Positions 24,489 to 34,035 of a DNA stretch of 64,000 bases are shown one piece after another. Positions within the stretch are counted from its first letter, which is position 1; the number at the start of each line of letters is the position of its first letter. Location of the stretch: assembly GCF_019029495.1 (NCBI RefSeq), contig NZ_JAERQM010000008.1, positions 172,927-236,926 of the forward strand. Direction: 5' to 3'. Below the pieces are notes generated by a model that ran no database searches, was not told where the DNA came from, and saw only the letters and a list, made by a program, of their open reading frames with translations. A program made the position numbers and the translations under genes. The stretch is from Falsiroseomonas oleicola (lineage in GTDB: Bacteria > Pseudomonadota > Alphaproteobacteria > Acetobacterales > Acetobacteraceae).

Positions 24489-26530
24489 CGGGGCAGGCTT
24501 TCTCCGTCGCGGCGCAGCAGCAGGGCGCCGAAGGCCAGCGCCTCCGCGCTCCATCCCGGGGGCAGCAGGGTGGTGGCGTCGAGCTGGGTGAGGATGGCGG
24601 GTCCGCGCAGCACATCGCCCTGGCCGAGGGCGGCGCGGTCATAGAGACCGGCCTGCGCATCGCCGGATTCGAAATGCACGAGCTGGGTCCCATAAGGCGC
24701 GAGGCCCTGGCCCGGCGGCAGCGCCGTGGTCTGCGGCGTCGGCAGCGCGCCCACCGCCTCCAGCCGCAACGTGACGATCTCCGCCCGGCCCTGCGGCAGG
24801 TCGAAGCCATACAGCGCGCGATGCGCCGCCGCGAAATCCCCTGGCGCGCTCGCACCACGCCAGGGCACCGGCAATTCGCCGCCCTGCCCCGCATAGCGCA
24901 TCAGCACCACGGGCGCCGTGCTGCGCGCTTCGGGCGGCACACCTTCCTCGACGAACCAGGCCTCAGCTTCCGCCGCCAACGCGGCAAAGCCGGAATCGAT
25001 GGCGGCGACATCCGCCTGGCCGGGCAGGACGGATCGCGAAAATTCGGCGCGCAGATCGGCCGACAGCAGCCCCTGCGCGCAAAGCACGCCCGGCGCGGGC
25101 GGCACCAGCACCTGGCCGATGCCGATCATGTCTGCCAATGCGCAGCCATGCAGCGGCCCGGCGCCACCGAAGGGCACCAGGGTGAAGTCGCGCGGATCAT
25201 GCCCGCGTTCCACGGAAACCACGCGCAGCGCGCCGACCATGTTGGAATCGACCACGGCGAGGATGCCGCGCGCGGCCTCGTGCAGGCCGAGACCCAGCGG
25301 CTCCGCCACCTCCCGCATCACCACCGCCTCCGCCGCCGCCGCATCCAGATGCATGCGGCCGCCAAGCAGCGCGGTGGGCAGGTGGCCGAGCACGACATGC
25401 GCGTCGGTGACGGTGGCGTGCGTGCCGCCTCGGCCGTAGCAGGCCGGGCCGGGATGGGCGCCGGCGCTTTCGGGACCAACGGCCAACGCGCCTTCCGCGG
25501 TGACGCGGGCGATGGAGCCGCCGCCGGCGCCGATCGTCACCATGTCCAGCATCGGCAAGGGCAGCGGCCAGTCGCCGACGCTGCCGCGCTGCGTCAGGTT
25601 GATGCTGCCGCCCTGCATCAGGCAGATATCCGCGCTGGTGCCGCCGATATCCACCGTCAGGATGTTCGGGACACCCGCCGCCTGCGCCACCGCCCGCGCG
25701 CCCACCACGCCGGCGGCGGGGCCGGAGAGCGCGGTGACGGCGGGGGCGCGGCGGATGGAGGCGGCGCCGGCCACGCCACCGTTGGATTTCATCAGCAGCA
25801 GCGGCGCGTCGATGGATTCCGCCGCCAGCCGATCCTCCAACCGCCGCACATACGTCGAGACGGCGGGCATGACCTGCGCGTTGAGGATGGCGGCCAGCGA
25901 GCGTTCATATTCGCGCACCACCGGCAGCACATCGACGGAGGCCGTCACCGCGATGCCCGGCAGCGCCTCCCGCAGCAGTTCCGCCACGCGGCGTTCATGC
26001 GCGGGGGCGGTGAAGGCGTGCAGCAGGCAGACGGCGACGGCGGCCACGCCAGCCTGACGGCAGGCTTCGGCGGCGCGCAGCACGCTGGCCTCGTCCAGCG
26101 GCGTCAGCACCGCGCCATCGGCGGCGACACGCTCCGTCACCTCGAAGACGCGGGAGGGTGGCACGGGGCGCTGCGGCTTGATCCAGGCGTGCAGATTGGC
26201 GCGGCGGGGAATGTCCTGCCGGCCGATCTCCAGCACATGCCGGAAGCCGGCGGTGGTGACGAGCGCCGTGCGCGCGCCCTTGTTTTCCAGAATCAGATTG
26301 GTGGCGATGGTGGTGCCGTGCAGCACGCGTCCGATGCGTGCCGCCTGTTCGCCAGCGGTGTCCAACACCAGTCGCACGCCATTGAGAAAGCCCTCGGAGG
26401 GATCATGCGGGGTCGAGGGCGTCTTCGCCGTCCAGGCGCGGCCCGTCGCGGCATCCTGCAAGGTGATATCGGTGAAGGTGCCGCCGATATCGACCGCGAC
26501 GGAAAGCGGTCGCGGCTCAGTCGAGGACAT
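24485..26530 (-). CDS. hyuA: hydantoinase/oxoprolinase family protein, subunit A (first copy)
   Basis: A 681-residue ATP-dependent cyclic amide hydrolase subunit. The N-terminal actin-like nucleotide fold starts with VAVDIGGTFTDITLQD. The middle has HGTTIATNLILENKGA, SNGGVAGAASIRRAPAVTAL, LSGPAAGVVGARAVA and VDIGGTSADICL, with GAGGGSIA later, all standard for HyuA. The ATG at 26528-26530 is preferred because GGGAG lies eight bases upstream; another ATG six bases earlier is too close to it. It overlaps the hyuB end by 14 bases. With HyuB it would open a five-membered cyclic amide (hydantoin, 5-oxoproline or similar) using ATP; the actual substrate is unknown. Confidence 0.92.
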   Translation of the reverse strand: MSSTEPRPLSVAVDIGGTFTDITLQDAATGRAWTAKTPSTPHDPSEGFLNGVRLVLDTAGEQAARIGRVLHGTTIATNLILENKGARTALVTTAGFRHVLEIGRQDIPRRANLHAWIKPQRPVPPSRVFEVTERVAADGAVLTPLDEASVLRAAEACRQAGVAAVAVCLLHAFTAPAHERRVAELLREALPGIAVTASVDVLPVVREYERSLAAILNAQVMPAVSTYVRRLEDRLAAESIDAPLLLMKSNGGVAGAASIRRAPAVTALSGPAAGVVGARAVAQAAGVPNILTVDIGGTSADICLMQGGSINLTQRGSVGDWPLPLPMLDMVTIGAGGGSIARVTAEGALAVGPESAGAHPGPACYGRGGTHATVTDAHVVLGHLPTALLGGRMHLDAAAAEAVVMREVAEPLGLGLHEAARGILAVVDSNMVGALRVVSVERGHDPRDFTLVPFGGAGPLHGCALADMIGIGQVLVPPAPGVLCAQGLLSADLRAEFSRSVLPGQADVAAIDSGFAALAAEAEAWFVEEGVPPEARSTAPVVLMRYAGQGGELPVPWRGASAPGDFAAAHRALYGFDLPQGRAEIVTLRLEAVGALPTPQTTALPPGQGLAPYGTQLVHFESGDAQAGLYDRAALGQGDVLRGPAILTQLDATTLLPPGWSAEALAFGALLLRRDGESLPR

Positions 26531-28289
26531 CGGCATAGCTCCCGCGATGAAAGGCCTTTGTCGGCGGGCGCTGCGCGCGCAGGGTCGCAGTGGCGGCCTG
26601 ATCCACCGCATGGCCAGCGATGACGACGCCGTAGTCCCGGCTGGCGGCATCGGCGGAGACAAGGCCGCCCAGCACATCCTCCAGCACCGCCTCCGCCGGG
26701 CGATCGAAGGGATGGCCGCGGCCGCCGCCGCCGCCGGTCTCGATGCGCAGGATGTCGCCACGCACGAGGCGATTGCCGTCCGACAGCGGCCGCAGCACGC
26801 GTTCCTGCGGCGTGCCGGGATTGACCACGACGCGGCCCGGCCGGCCGGACTGGCCGCCGGCCGCGCCCCAGGGTGGGTTCTCCACGCCGTCGAGGCGCAC
26901 GGCGAGGACGGATTCCTCCGCCATCACCTCATATTCGCGCAGGATGCCGCAGCCGCCACGCCAGCGGCCGGGGCCGCCACTGTCGCAATGCAGGCCGTAT
27001 TCGCGCAGGCACACCGGATATTCCAGCTCCAGGAACTCGACCGGGTAATTTTCCTGCGCCACGAAATACACGCCGTCGATGCCATCGGCAAAGCCGCGCG
27101 CGCCATAGCCGACGCCGAGGCCATCGCTCATCAGGAAGGGCCTTTTGTTGATCGTCCCACGCAGCAGCATGATGACATAGGCGGCATGGGCCGCAGGCGC
27201 CTCGCCGCCGGCCACGGAGACCAGGCCGTTCAGCGCGGCGAGCATGCGCATCATGGTCAGGCCGCGCATGCCGAGCGCCGCGGGGAAGCGCGGCTGCAAC
27301 AGCGACCCCTCGCGCAGCCGCACTTCGTCCAGCGATTGCGGGCCGCCGGCATTCACCACCTGGGTCGCATCGCCGCCGAGGAAATAGAGGCCCAGCGCCA
27401 TGCCGGGCACGTCCGGGTTCATGAGGAAATTCACCGGGCCGGGCGACTGGTCGTCGGTCTCCGTCGCATCCAGGATGAAGCGATCCTCCTCCGTGCGGGT
27501 CAAGGCGAAGCGCAGCCGCAAGGTGCCGCTGCCATGGCCGTCGCCATCGATGCGGTCGGTGAAGCGGTGCGTGCCGACCGGAAAAGTGCCGCGCAGCCTG
27601 TCGCGCACGGTGGTTCGGGTGCGGTCCAGCAATTGCCGCAGCGCATCGGCCAGGACCGGCGCGCCGAATCGTGCGGCGACTTCACGCATGCGCACCACGC
27701 CGAGCTCCACGCTCGCCATCAGCGCGCGGGTGTCGCCCTGCGCCTGCTCCGGATAGCGGGAGTTGCGGTAGAAGATGTTGAGCGCCGCCTGGTTGATCTC
27801 CCCCTCACGGATCAGCCGTGTGGGCGGGATGATGACACCCTCATGGAAGATCTCGGTCGCGTCGGGGCTGATGGAACCCGGCCGCAGCCCGCCTATATCC
27901 GCGAAATGCGCCCAGCCCATGACGAAGGCGACGCGCGCACCGTTGAGAAAGACGGGCGCGAGGAAGACCTGGTCGTTGGAATGGCTGACCGCGCCGCGCG
28001 ATCCGTAGCAGTCATTGTACCAGTAGAGGTCGCCGTCGCGGATCGTCTCGATCGGAAAGGCGGAAAAGACCGGGCCGCAGATATCGCCGAAGACCGGCAC
28101 ATTGGACCCCACGGCCATCACGCCATCGTCGTCAAACAGGGCGGTGTAGAAATCCTTCTTCTCGCGGATGAAGGCGGACATGGCGGTGCGCTCGATCAGC
28201 GCCTCCATCTCCGCCTGCGCCGCGCGGATCGCGCCTCGCACGATCTCCAGCGTCACCGGGTTGCAGAGTCGCGCGACCACATCATCCAT
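26517..28289 (-). CDS. hyuB: hydantoinase/oxoprolinase family protein, subunit B (first copy)
   Basis: A 590-residue HyuB subunit. Landmarks are NPVTLEIVRGAIRAAQAEME and LIERTAMSAFIREKKDF at the N-terminus, WYNDCYGSRGAVSHSNDQVF, the AHFADIGG segment with its presumed metal-binding His and Asp, and the C-terminal HCDSGGPGRWRGGCG and GGGGGRGHPFDRP. The start at ATG 28287-28289 gives MDDVVARLCNP; the longer frame reads into the ATPase gene. It lies ten bases behind the oppF gene, within the same operon. Together with HyuA it should form the hydrolase complex in the cytoplasm. Confidence 0.92.
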   Translation of the reverse strand: MDDVVARLCNPVTLEIVRGAIRAAQAEMEALIERTAMSAFIREKKDFYTALFDDDGVMAVGSNVPVFGDICGPVFSAFPIETIRDGDLYWYNDCYGSRGAVSHSNDQVFLAPVFLNGARVAFVMGWAHFADIGGLRPGSISPDATEIFHEGVIIPPTRLIREGEINQAALNIFYRNSRYPEQAQGDTRALMASVELGVVRMREVAARFGAPVLADALRQLLDRTRTTVRDRLRGTFPVGTHRFTDRIDGDGHGSGTLRLRFALTRTEEDRFILDATETDDQSPGPVNFLMNPDVPGMALGLYFLGGDATQVVNAGGPQSLDEVRLREGSLLQPRFPAALGMRGLTMMRMLAALNGLVSVAGGEAPAAHAAYVIMLLRGTINKRPFLMSDGLGVGYGARGFADGIDGVYFVAQENYPVEFLELEYPVCLREYGLHCDSGGPGRWRGGCGILREYEVMAEESVLAVRLDGVENPPWGAAGGQSGRPGRVVVNPGTPQERVLRPLSDGNRLVRGDILRIETGGGGGRGHPFDRPAEAVLEDVLGGLVSADAASRDYGVVIAGHAVDQAATATLRAQRPPTKAFHRGSYADVLD

Positions 28290-28299
28290 ATCGGAACCC

Positions 28300-29274
28300 T
28301 CAGGCCAGGTGGCAGGCGGCGTGGCGGCCCGGCGCGATGGTGCGCAGCGGCGGCGCTTCCTCCGCACAGCGGGCGAAGGCAGCCGGGCAGCGATCGCGAA
28401 AAGCGCAGCCGCTGGGCTGATTCATCTGGTCCGGCAGGCCGCCCTTGATCGGCAGGTCGCCACGATCCTGGTCCACCCGCGGCACCGGCACGGCGGCGAC
28501 CAATGCGCGGGTATAGGGATGGGCGGGTGCGGCGATGACCTCCGCCGTCGGGCCGCTTTCGACGATGCGGCCGAGATACATCACCGCCACATCCTCACAG
28601 ACATAGCGGATCAGCGCCAGGTCGTGGCTGATATAGATGGCGGCGAGTTGCAACTCGTCCCGCGCCCGCCGCAGCACGTTCAGCACCCCGGCGCGCACCG
28701 AGACGTCGAGCATGGAGACCGGCTCATCGGCGATGATGGCACGCGGATGCGTCACCAGGGCGCGCGCCAGCACCACGCGCTGCAACTGCCCGCCCGAGAG
28801 TTCGTGCGGATGGCGATCGAGATAGGCCTCGGGTGGGTCGAGCCGGACGCGCGCCATGGCCTCCCGAATCCGGGCCTCCCACTCCTCCGGCGCCAGGCCG
28901 AAATTGCGCAGGGGTTCGGTCAGGGAACGGCGGATGGTGAAACGCGGGTTCATCGCGTCGAAGGGATTCTGGAAGACAAGCTGGACGCGGGACCGGAAGG
29001 GCAGCAGCGCCGCGCCGCGCAGGGCGGAGACGTTCTGGCCTTCGAACAGAACGGTGCCGCTGGTCGCTTCCTCCAGCCGCAGCAGCAGCCGCGCCGTGGT
29101 GGTCTTGCCGCAGCCGCTTTCGCCGACAATGCCGAGCGCACGGCCCGCCGCGACTTCCAGCGAAACGCCATTCACAGCGCGCAAGACCGGGCGATGGCCC
29201 CGCAGCACGTCGCGCATGCGGCGGGAGGCGGGGAAAGCCTTTACGAGGTCATTCGCGGCGATCATCGCGACCAT
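28300..29274 (-). CDS. oppF: oligopeptide-type ABC transporter ATP-binding protein (OppF/DppF-like)
   Basis: A 324-residue ATPase with Walker A GESGCGKTTTARLL, Q-loop LVFQNPFDAMNPR, signature LSGGQLQRV, Walker B AIIADEP and the switch His in YISHDL. The C-terminal oligopeptide-transporter extension carries the Cys motif (GCAFRDRCPAAFARC) that usually holds an Fe-S cluster in this family. The ATG at 29272-29274 has AAGGA six bases upstream; a second ATG nine bases later would give an ATGA overlap. It overlaps the oppD end by 13 bases. It forms the ATPase pair with the preceding subunit. Confidence 0.92.
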   Translation of the reverse strand: MVAMIAANDLVKAFPASRRMRDVLRGHRPVLRAVNGVSLEVAAGRALGIVGESGCGKTTTARLLLRLEEATSGTVLFEGQNVSALRGAALLPFRSRVQLVFQNPFDAMNPRFTIRRSLTEPLRNFGLAPEEWEARIREAMARVRLDPPEAYLDRHPHELSGGQLQRVVLARALVTHPRAIIADEPVSMLDVSVRAGVLNVLRRARDELQLAAIYISHDLALIRYVCEDVAVMYLGRIVESGPTAEVIAAPAHPYTRALVAAVPVPRVDQDRGDLPIKGGLPDQMNQPSGCAFRDRCPAAFARCAEEAPPLRTIAPGRHAACHLA

Positions 29275-30293
29275 GTCGCGTCCTTAGCGATGTTGGACCA
29301 TGTCGTGGCCTCCGAGGCCAGGGGCCGCAGCGCGGGCGCTTCCGCCGCGCGCCAGCAGGCGACGTGGTGGTCGGCGGATTGCTCGACCAACACCGGATCT
29401 TCCGTGCAGCGTGATGAGACGAAGGGGCAGCGCGCGGCAAAGCGGCAGCCCGCGGGTGGATGCAGCAGAGAGGGCGGCGAGCCCTCGATCGGCACCAGCT
29501 CGCCACCGGCGCGTTCCAGGTCCGGGAAGGCGTTCATCAACCCCATGGTATAGGGGTGCAGCGGCGCTTCCAGCACGGCGCGCACCGGGCCGCTTTCCAC
29601 AACGCGGCCGGCATACATCACCACGACACGATCGCAGGCATAGGCGACCACGGCGACGTCATGCGTCACCAGGATCATGGACAGGCCAAGCCGCGATTGC
29701 AGTTCCCGCATCACGTCGAGCACCTGGCGCTGCACGATCACATCCAGCGCCGTCACCGGCTCATCCGCGATCAACAACGCCGGGTTCAGTGCCAGGGCCA
29801 GCGCGATGGAGGCGCGCTGGCGCATGCCGCCGGAGAACTGATGCGGCCAGTCGCGCAGCCGCCCGGCATCCAGGCCGACCAGCGCGAACAACTCCGCCGC
29901 CCGGGCGCCAGCGGCGGCGCGGGAGAGGCCGCCGCGTTCGACCAGCACTTCCAGCATCTGCGCGCCAAGTCGCTGCACCGGGTCCAGCGCATTCATCGCC
30001 GTCTGCGGCACGAAGGCCATGCGTCGCCACAGCAGCTTGCGGCGTTCGGCGGGCGAGAGGGTGACGAGGTCCCTCCCCTCGAACACCGCGCTGCCGGCGG
30101 CAATGCTGGCGCTGCGCGGCATCACACCCATCAGTGCCCGGCCGAGGGTGGACTTGCCGCAGCCGCTTTCGCCGACCAGCCCGACGATGGAACGCGCCGG
30201 CACATCGAAGCTGGCGCCATCCACGGCACGCACCGGCCCGACGGCGGTGCGGTAGTGCACGGCAAGGTCGCGAACCGACAGCAGCGCGTCCAT
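29262..30293 (-). CDS. oppD: oligopeptide-type ABC transporter ATP-binding protein (OppD/DppD-like)
   Basis: A 343-residue ATPase. Walker A reads GESGCGKSTLGRALMG, the Q-loop FVPQTAMNALDP, the signature FSGGMRQRASIA, Walker B LLIADEPVTALD and the switch His VTHDVAVV. A C-terminal Cys motif (GCRFAARCPFVSSRC) matches oppF. The ATG at 30291-30293 shares one base with the stop of the permease gene (TGATG), a sign of reinitiation. The extra 50 residues after the Cys motif are a little longer than usual and have no recognised function. Confidence 0.92.
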   Translation of the reverse strand: MDALLSVRDLAVHYRTAVGPVRAVDGASFDVPARSIVGLVGESGCGKSTLGRALMGVMPRSASIAAGSAVFEGRDLVTLSPAERRKLLWRRMAFVPQTAMNALDPVQRLGAQMLEVLVERGGLSRAAAGARAAELFALVGLDAGRLRDWPHQFSGGMRQRASIALALALNPALLIADEPVTALDVIVQRQVLDVMRELQSRLGLSMILVTHDVAVVAYACDRVVVMYAGRVVESGPVRAVLEAPLHPYTMGLMNAFPDLERAGGELVPIEGSPPSLLHPPAGCRFAARCPFVSSRCTEDPVLVEQSADHHVACWRAAEAPALRPLASEATTWSNIAKDATWSR

Positions 30294-31222
30294 CAATCCC
30301 CCAGCTTCGGAAACAGCAGTTTCTCGGACCCGCGTGAGACCAGGAAGCCCGCCAGCACCAGCAGCACGATGCAGATGCCCGGCGGCACGAACCAACTCCA
30401 CACGCCTCGGGACAGCGCCTGGTTGGCGAAGGCGTCCTGCAGCATCAGGCCCCAGGAAATGGCGGCCGGGTCGCCGAAGCCGAGGAAGGAGGCGGAGGCT
30501 TCGGTCAGGATCGCCCAGCCCACGGCGATGGAACCATAGAGCGCGGCAAGCGGCGCCACCTGCGGCGCGATATGCACGAAGATGATGCGCGGCGTGGAAC
30601 AGCCGGTGACACGCGCCGCCTCCACCCATCCGCGTTCGCGCAGGGACAGAACCTGGGAGCGGATGACGCGCGCCGTATTGGGCCAGAGCATCAGCGCAAC
30701 GGAGGCTACCAGCGTGGTGGTGCCCGGCCGCGTCAGCGCCGAGATCACCAGCACGAAGGGCAGGAAGGGAAGACCCAGGATGATGTCCGAGATCCGCATG
30801 ATGACGCGATCCACCCAGCCGCCGAGATAGCCGGACAGAAGGCCGAGCAGCGTGCCGATCACCACCACGAAGAAGGCCGCCGTGACGCCGACCTTCAGGG
30901 CGGAACGGGAGCCATGGACAAGCTGCGAAAACACATCCCGCCCGCCCGCCGTGGTGCCCAGGTAATGCGTGGCGGAGGGCGGCAGATAGCGGGCGACGCG
31001 ATAGGCACCGCGGAACAGGATTTCGCGCGGGTCATGCGTCGCGATCTGGTCCGCGAAGATCGCCATGACGATGAACAGCAGATAGATGGCGAGGCCGGCA
31101 ATGGCAAAGGGCTGGCTGCGCAGGAAGCCCAGCGTCGCCCGGACGAAGCCGGGCAGCACCGGCCGGCGCGCCACCGCGCTAGCGCCGGGCACCGACGGAC
31201 ACCCTCGGGTCGAGCCAGGCAT
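30293..31222 (-). CDS. oppC: oligopeptide-type ABC transporter permease (OppC/DppC-like)
   Basis: A 309-residue inner-membrane permease with six helices. The OppC N-terminal segment LRSQPFAIAGLAIYLLFIVM is followed by the HYLGTTAGGRDVFSQLVHGSR motif and the ATPase-contact EAA loop (EAARVTGCSTPRIIFVHIAP). The ATG at 31220-31222 overlaps the oppB end by 44 bases and lacks a ribosome-binding site. A GTG at 31172-31174, just after the oppB stop, is an alternative that would still leave the first helix intact. It should pair with OppB to form the channel. Confidence 0.88.
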   Translation of the reverse strand: MPGSTRGCPSVPGASAVARRPVLPGFVRATLGFLRSQPFAIAGLAIYLLFIVMAIFADQIATHDPREILFRGAYRVARYLPPSATHYLGTTAGGRDVFSQLVHGSRSALKVGVTAAFFVVVIGTLLGLLSGYLGGWVDRVIMRISDIILGLPFLPFVLVISALTRPGTTTLVASVALMLWPNTARVIRSQVLSLRERGWVEAARVTGCSTPRIIFVHIAPQVAPLAALYGSIAVGWAILTEASASFLGFGDPAAISWGLMLQDAFANQALSRGVWSWFVPPGICIVLLVLAGFLVSRGSEKLLFPKLGD

Positions 31223-32156
31223 AGAGCAGATCGGCCACCATGTTCATCAGCACCAGCACCGCCGCGATCATGATGAAGGCACCCTGCGCCAACGGATAGT
31301 CCGCGCCCTGCACGGCGGAAACCAGCACGCGCCCCAGGCCCGGCCAGGAGAAGACCGTCTCGATCACCACATTCCCGCCGAAGGAACTGCCGAGACCCAG
31401 CGCGAAGGCCGTGGCCACCGGCAGCAGCGCATTCCGCGCTGCGTGCCGCATCACGATCGCCCAGCGCGACAGACCCTTCATGCGGGCCATGACGATGAAC
31501 TCGTCATTCAGCACCTCCAGCATGGTGGCGCGCATCAACAGCAGCGGCAGGCCCTGCAGATACAGCGCCAGCGTCAGCGCGGGCAGCACCAGGTGCCAGA
31601 GGAAATCCGGCGAGGTCATGCGCGCCCATTCGGAGGTGAATTCGGACCCCGCGACATTGGCGCCGCCGGAGGGAAATATTCCCCAGGCGAAGGACAGCCA
31701 GGACAGCAGCAGCATGCCCAGCCAGAATTCCGGCGCCGCGCGGGTGATGAGCGCGGCCGGAATGGCGATGCCCTCCGTCACCGTGCCGCGGGCGAAGGCC
31801 AGGAAGGCGCCGGCGATGATGCCGAAGACATAGGCGATGACCAGCGCGGTGATGGTCAGCGCCGCCGTATTCGGCAGCGCCGCCATCAATATGTCCAGCA
31901 CCGGGCGCTTCTGCAGGAAGGACACGCCGAGGTCGCCGCGCAGCAGGCTGGTCAGGTAGATCAGGTATTGCTCCGGCAGCGGCTTGTCGAGGCCGAAAGA
32001 TTGCAGCAGGTCGGCGCGCATCTCCTCGCTGAAGGAATCCGACAGGAAGTTCAGTGTCGGATCGCCTGGCATCAGCCGGAACAACAGGAATGTCAGCGTC
32101 GCCACCGCCCAGAGGACGAAGGCCGCATGCAGGATCCGCGCCCCAAAACGCTTCAC
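31179..32156 (-). CDS. oppB: oligopeptide-type ABC transporter permease (OppB/DppB-like)
   Basis: A 325-residue permease with the family start: a short cytoplasmic end, helix 1 (ILHAAFVLWAVATLTFLLFR) and the periplasmic loop beginning LMPGDPTLNF. The EAA loop reads MARMKGLSRWAIVMRHAARN. The GTG at 32154-32156 is chosen because it gives the canonical N-terminus; the longer frame from 32228 runs through the end of the solute-receptor gene and its extra residues are unlike the family. It lies 16 bases behind the receptor gene in the same operon. Confidence 0.85.
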   Translation of the reverse strand: MKRFGARILHAAFVLWAVATLTFLLFRLMPGDPTLNFLSDSFSEEMRADLLQSFGLDKPLPEQYLIYLTSLLRGDLGVSFLQKRPVLDILMAALPNTAALTITALVIAYVFGIIAGAFLAFARGTVTEGIAIPAALITRAAPEFWLGMLLLSWLSFAWGIFPSGGANVAGSEFTSEWARMTSPDFLWHLVLPALTLALYLQGLPLLLMRATMLEVLNDEFIVMARMKGLSRWAIVMRHAARNALLPVATAFALGLGSSFGGNVVIETVFSWPGLGRVLVSAVQGADYPLAQGAFIMIAAVLVLMNMVADLLYAWLDPRVSVGARR

Positions 32157-32172
32157 GACAGGCCGGCGCCCT

Positions 32173-33867
32173 TCACTGGAACGGCGTGGTGGTTTCGCGC
32201 ACCCCGGCCGGGTAGTGCAGCCGGCCATTCACCACGCGGTAGCCCGCTTCCTGCAGCAGGCGCTGCGCCCCGGCGAGGTTGCCGCCGGGCACGCGCCCCG
32301 CGATCCCCTCATCATGCCAGGCGGCCAGCGCCGGGGAGACCATGGAATTGGCCGGCACCGCCTGCCCGTTCCAGGCCGCGCCCGCCATCATCTCCCGGTT
32401 CACGGCGGCCGACAGCGCACGTCGGAAGGCGGCGTCGGAGAAGGGTGCGCGGCGCAGGTTCATGCCGACGAACTGAAAGCCGATATCCACCTCCTCCTTC
32501 ACCGCGATCATGCGTGGCAGTTGCGCCGCCATTTCCTTCACCAGGTCGGGGTCGCCGAAATAATCGGCCAACACGTTGATCTCGCCGCGGCGGAAGGCGC
32601 CCAGTGTGGCTTCGGTGTTGGTGATGATGCGCATGATCCAGCGATCCGCCTTGGGCTTCGCCCAGTGGTTCGGATTGGCCTCCAGCACCACTTCCTCATT
32701 CACGCGGGAGCGGACGAAGCGATAGGGGCCGGAGCCGACCGGGCGTTCCTCGACATAGGATTCCAGATTCTCCGGGCGGTTCTGATACTCCGCCAGCACG
32801 GGCGCCCAGGTCTTCTTCTGCACGATGTTCAGCTTCGCCAGCACCGCGATGCGGAAGGCCGCATCGGGGCGCTTCAGCGTGAAGCGCACGGTCTTCGCAT
32901 CGGTGGCGACCACGCTGGCGATGTTCTGCACGAAGGGGCGGTACATCGGCGATTCATTGCCGACGCCCGGCGCTTCGAAGGAGAAGACGACATCCTCCGT
33001 CGTCACCGGATAGCCATTGTGGAAGGCCATGCCGTCGCGCATCGTGCAGATGATGGTCAGCGCGTCAGGCTGTTCCACCTTCTCCGCCGCCCAGGGCTGC
33101 GGCAGGCCATCGGGGCCCACGCGCATCATCCGGTCCCAGACCAGGTCGGTCACCCAGCTATCGGGCGCGCCGGAGACGTAGAAGGGGTTGGTGGCCTTCA
33201 CCGGCTCCGTGCTGTTGACGATGATGTCGCGCTGCGCGCCGGCGGGCTGCAGGCTGATCCAGTTCCAGAAATTGCGGATGCCGAGGCCGGCCTGGTTGAC
33301 GGCGCTGGATTCGACGAAGACCTGCTTGTTGAAGGCCTGCAGATTCACCGGATGAACCAGGAAGGCGTAAGGCTGGTCCTGGTTCACCACCTCCTGCACC
33401 TGGCGCACCAGGGCCTGGCGGCGCGCCTGGTCCATCTCGCTGCGCTGCGCCTCCGCCAGGCGGTCATAGGCGGGGTTGTTGTAGCCCACGAAGTTGTAGC
33501 CGGTGGCGATGTTCGCGGAGTGCAGCAGGTTATAGACCATCTCATCCGGGTCGCCGCGCTCCGGCCTGCCGACCATCTGCCACATGGTGAAGTCCCAGCG
33601 CTGGCGCTCATACCAGACCACCTGGCTCATCTGCTGGTTCGGCAGGGGGCGAAGCTCGATTTGCAGGCCGAGCTTGCGCCATTCCTGTGCAATCAGCTCC
33701 GCCGCCTGATAGGCCGCGGGGGCCGCGGCCTGGGGGCGGGTGATGAGCACGAGCGGACGGATCGCATCGCCCTGCGCACCCTGCGCCTGGGCGGAAGCGC
33801 CGCCGAGCGGCAGGCGCGAAAGGCCCGTGAGGGCAGAGGCGGCAAGCAGAATGGCGCGACGATTCAT
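32173..33867 (-). CDS. ABC transporter solute-binding protein, family 5 (first gene of opp-hyu operon)
   Basis: A 564-residue periplasmic receptor. A signal peptide (RRAILLAASALTGLSRLPLG, cleavage near GASAQAQ) leads into a family 5 fold whose two lobes are arranged unusually. The stretch about 55-190 resembles the usual C-terminal lobe (WYERQRWDFTMWQM, NPAYDRLAEAQR). The segment with the typical first-lobe motif (MAFHNGYPVTTEDVVFSFE) comes later, at about 285-305, and the end again matches a C-terminal lobe (RALSAAVNREMMAGAAWNG). The order may reflect a circularly arranged or partly duplicated receptor. It heads an operon with oppBCDF, hyuB, hyuA and a flavin monooxygenase. Confidence 0.85.
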   Translation of the reverse strand: MNRRAILLAASALTGLSRLPLGGASAQAQGAQGDAIRPLVLITRPQAAAPAAYQAAELIAQEWRKLGLQIELRPLPNQQMSQVVWYERQRWDFTMWQMVGRPERGDPDEMVYNLLHSANIATGYNFVGYNNPAYDRLAEAQRSEMDQARRQALVRQVQEVVNQDQPYAFLVHPVNLQAFNKQVFVESSAVNQAGLGIRNFWNWISLQPAGAQRDIIVNSTEPVKATNPFYVSGAPDSWVTDLVWDRMMRVGPDGLPQPWAAEKVEQPDALTIICTMRDGMAFHNGYPVTTEDVVFSFEAPGVGNESPMYRPFVQNIASVVATDAKTVRFTLKRPDAAFRIAVLAKLNIVQKKTWAPVLAEYQNRPENLESYVEERPVGSGPYRFVRSRVNEEVVLEANPNHWAKPKADRWIMRIITNTEATLGAFRRGEINVLADYFGDPDLVKEMAAQLPRMIAVKEEVDIGFQFVGMNLRRAPFSDAAFRRALSAAVNREMMAGAAWNGQAVPANSMVSPALAAWHDEGIAGRVPGGNLAGAQRLLQEAGYRVVNGRLHYPAGVRETTTPFQ

Positions 33868-34035
33868 GACGGCATCCCCTGGTGGCGCGTGGATGTCAGC
33901 ACAATCCGTGCCAGCCGCACCATACTTTCCTGCGACGCCAGCGATCGCATCCGGACATCGGCCAGGGTGGCTTGCGCAGGGCCGCGCGGGGTGCTGGCAT
34001 CGTGCGCCGCGCCGCCGATCGAGGGGACCCTCCGC

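Noticed and set aside
31984..34035. Very long plus-strand open frame leading into the M28 peptidase.
   Set aside because: It is antisense to the oppB and receptor genes on the minus strand. High GC keeps antisense frames open; the real start is the ATG at 34036 with its own ribosome-binding site.
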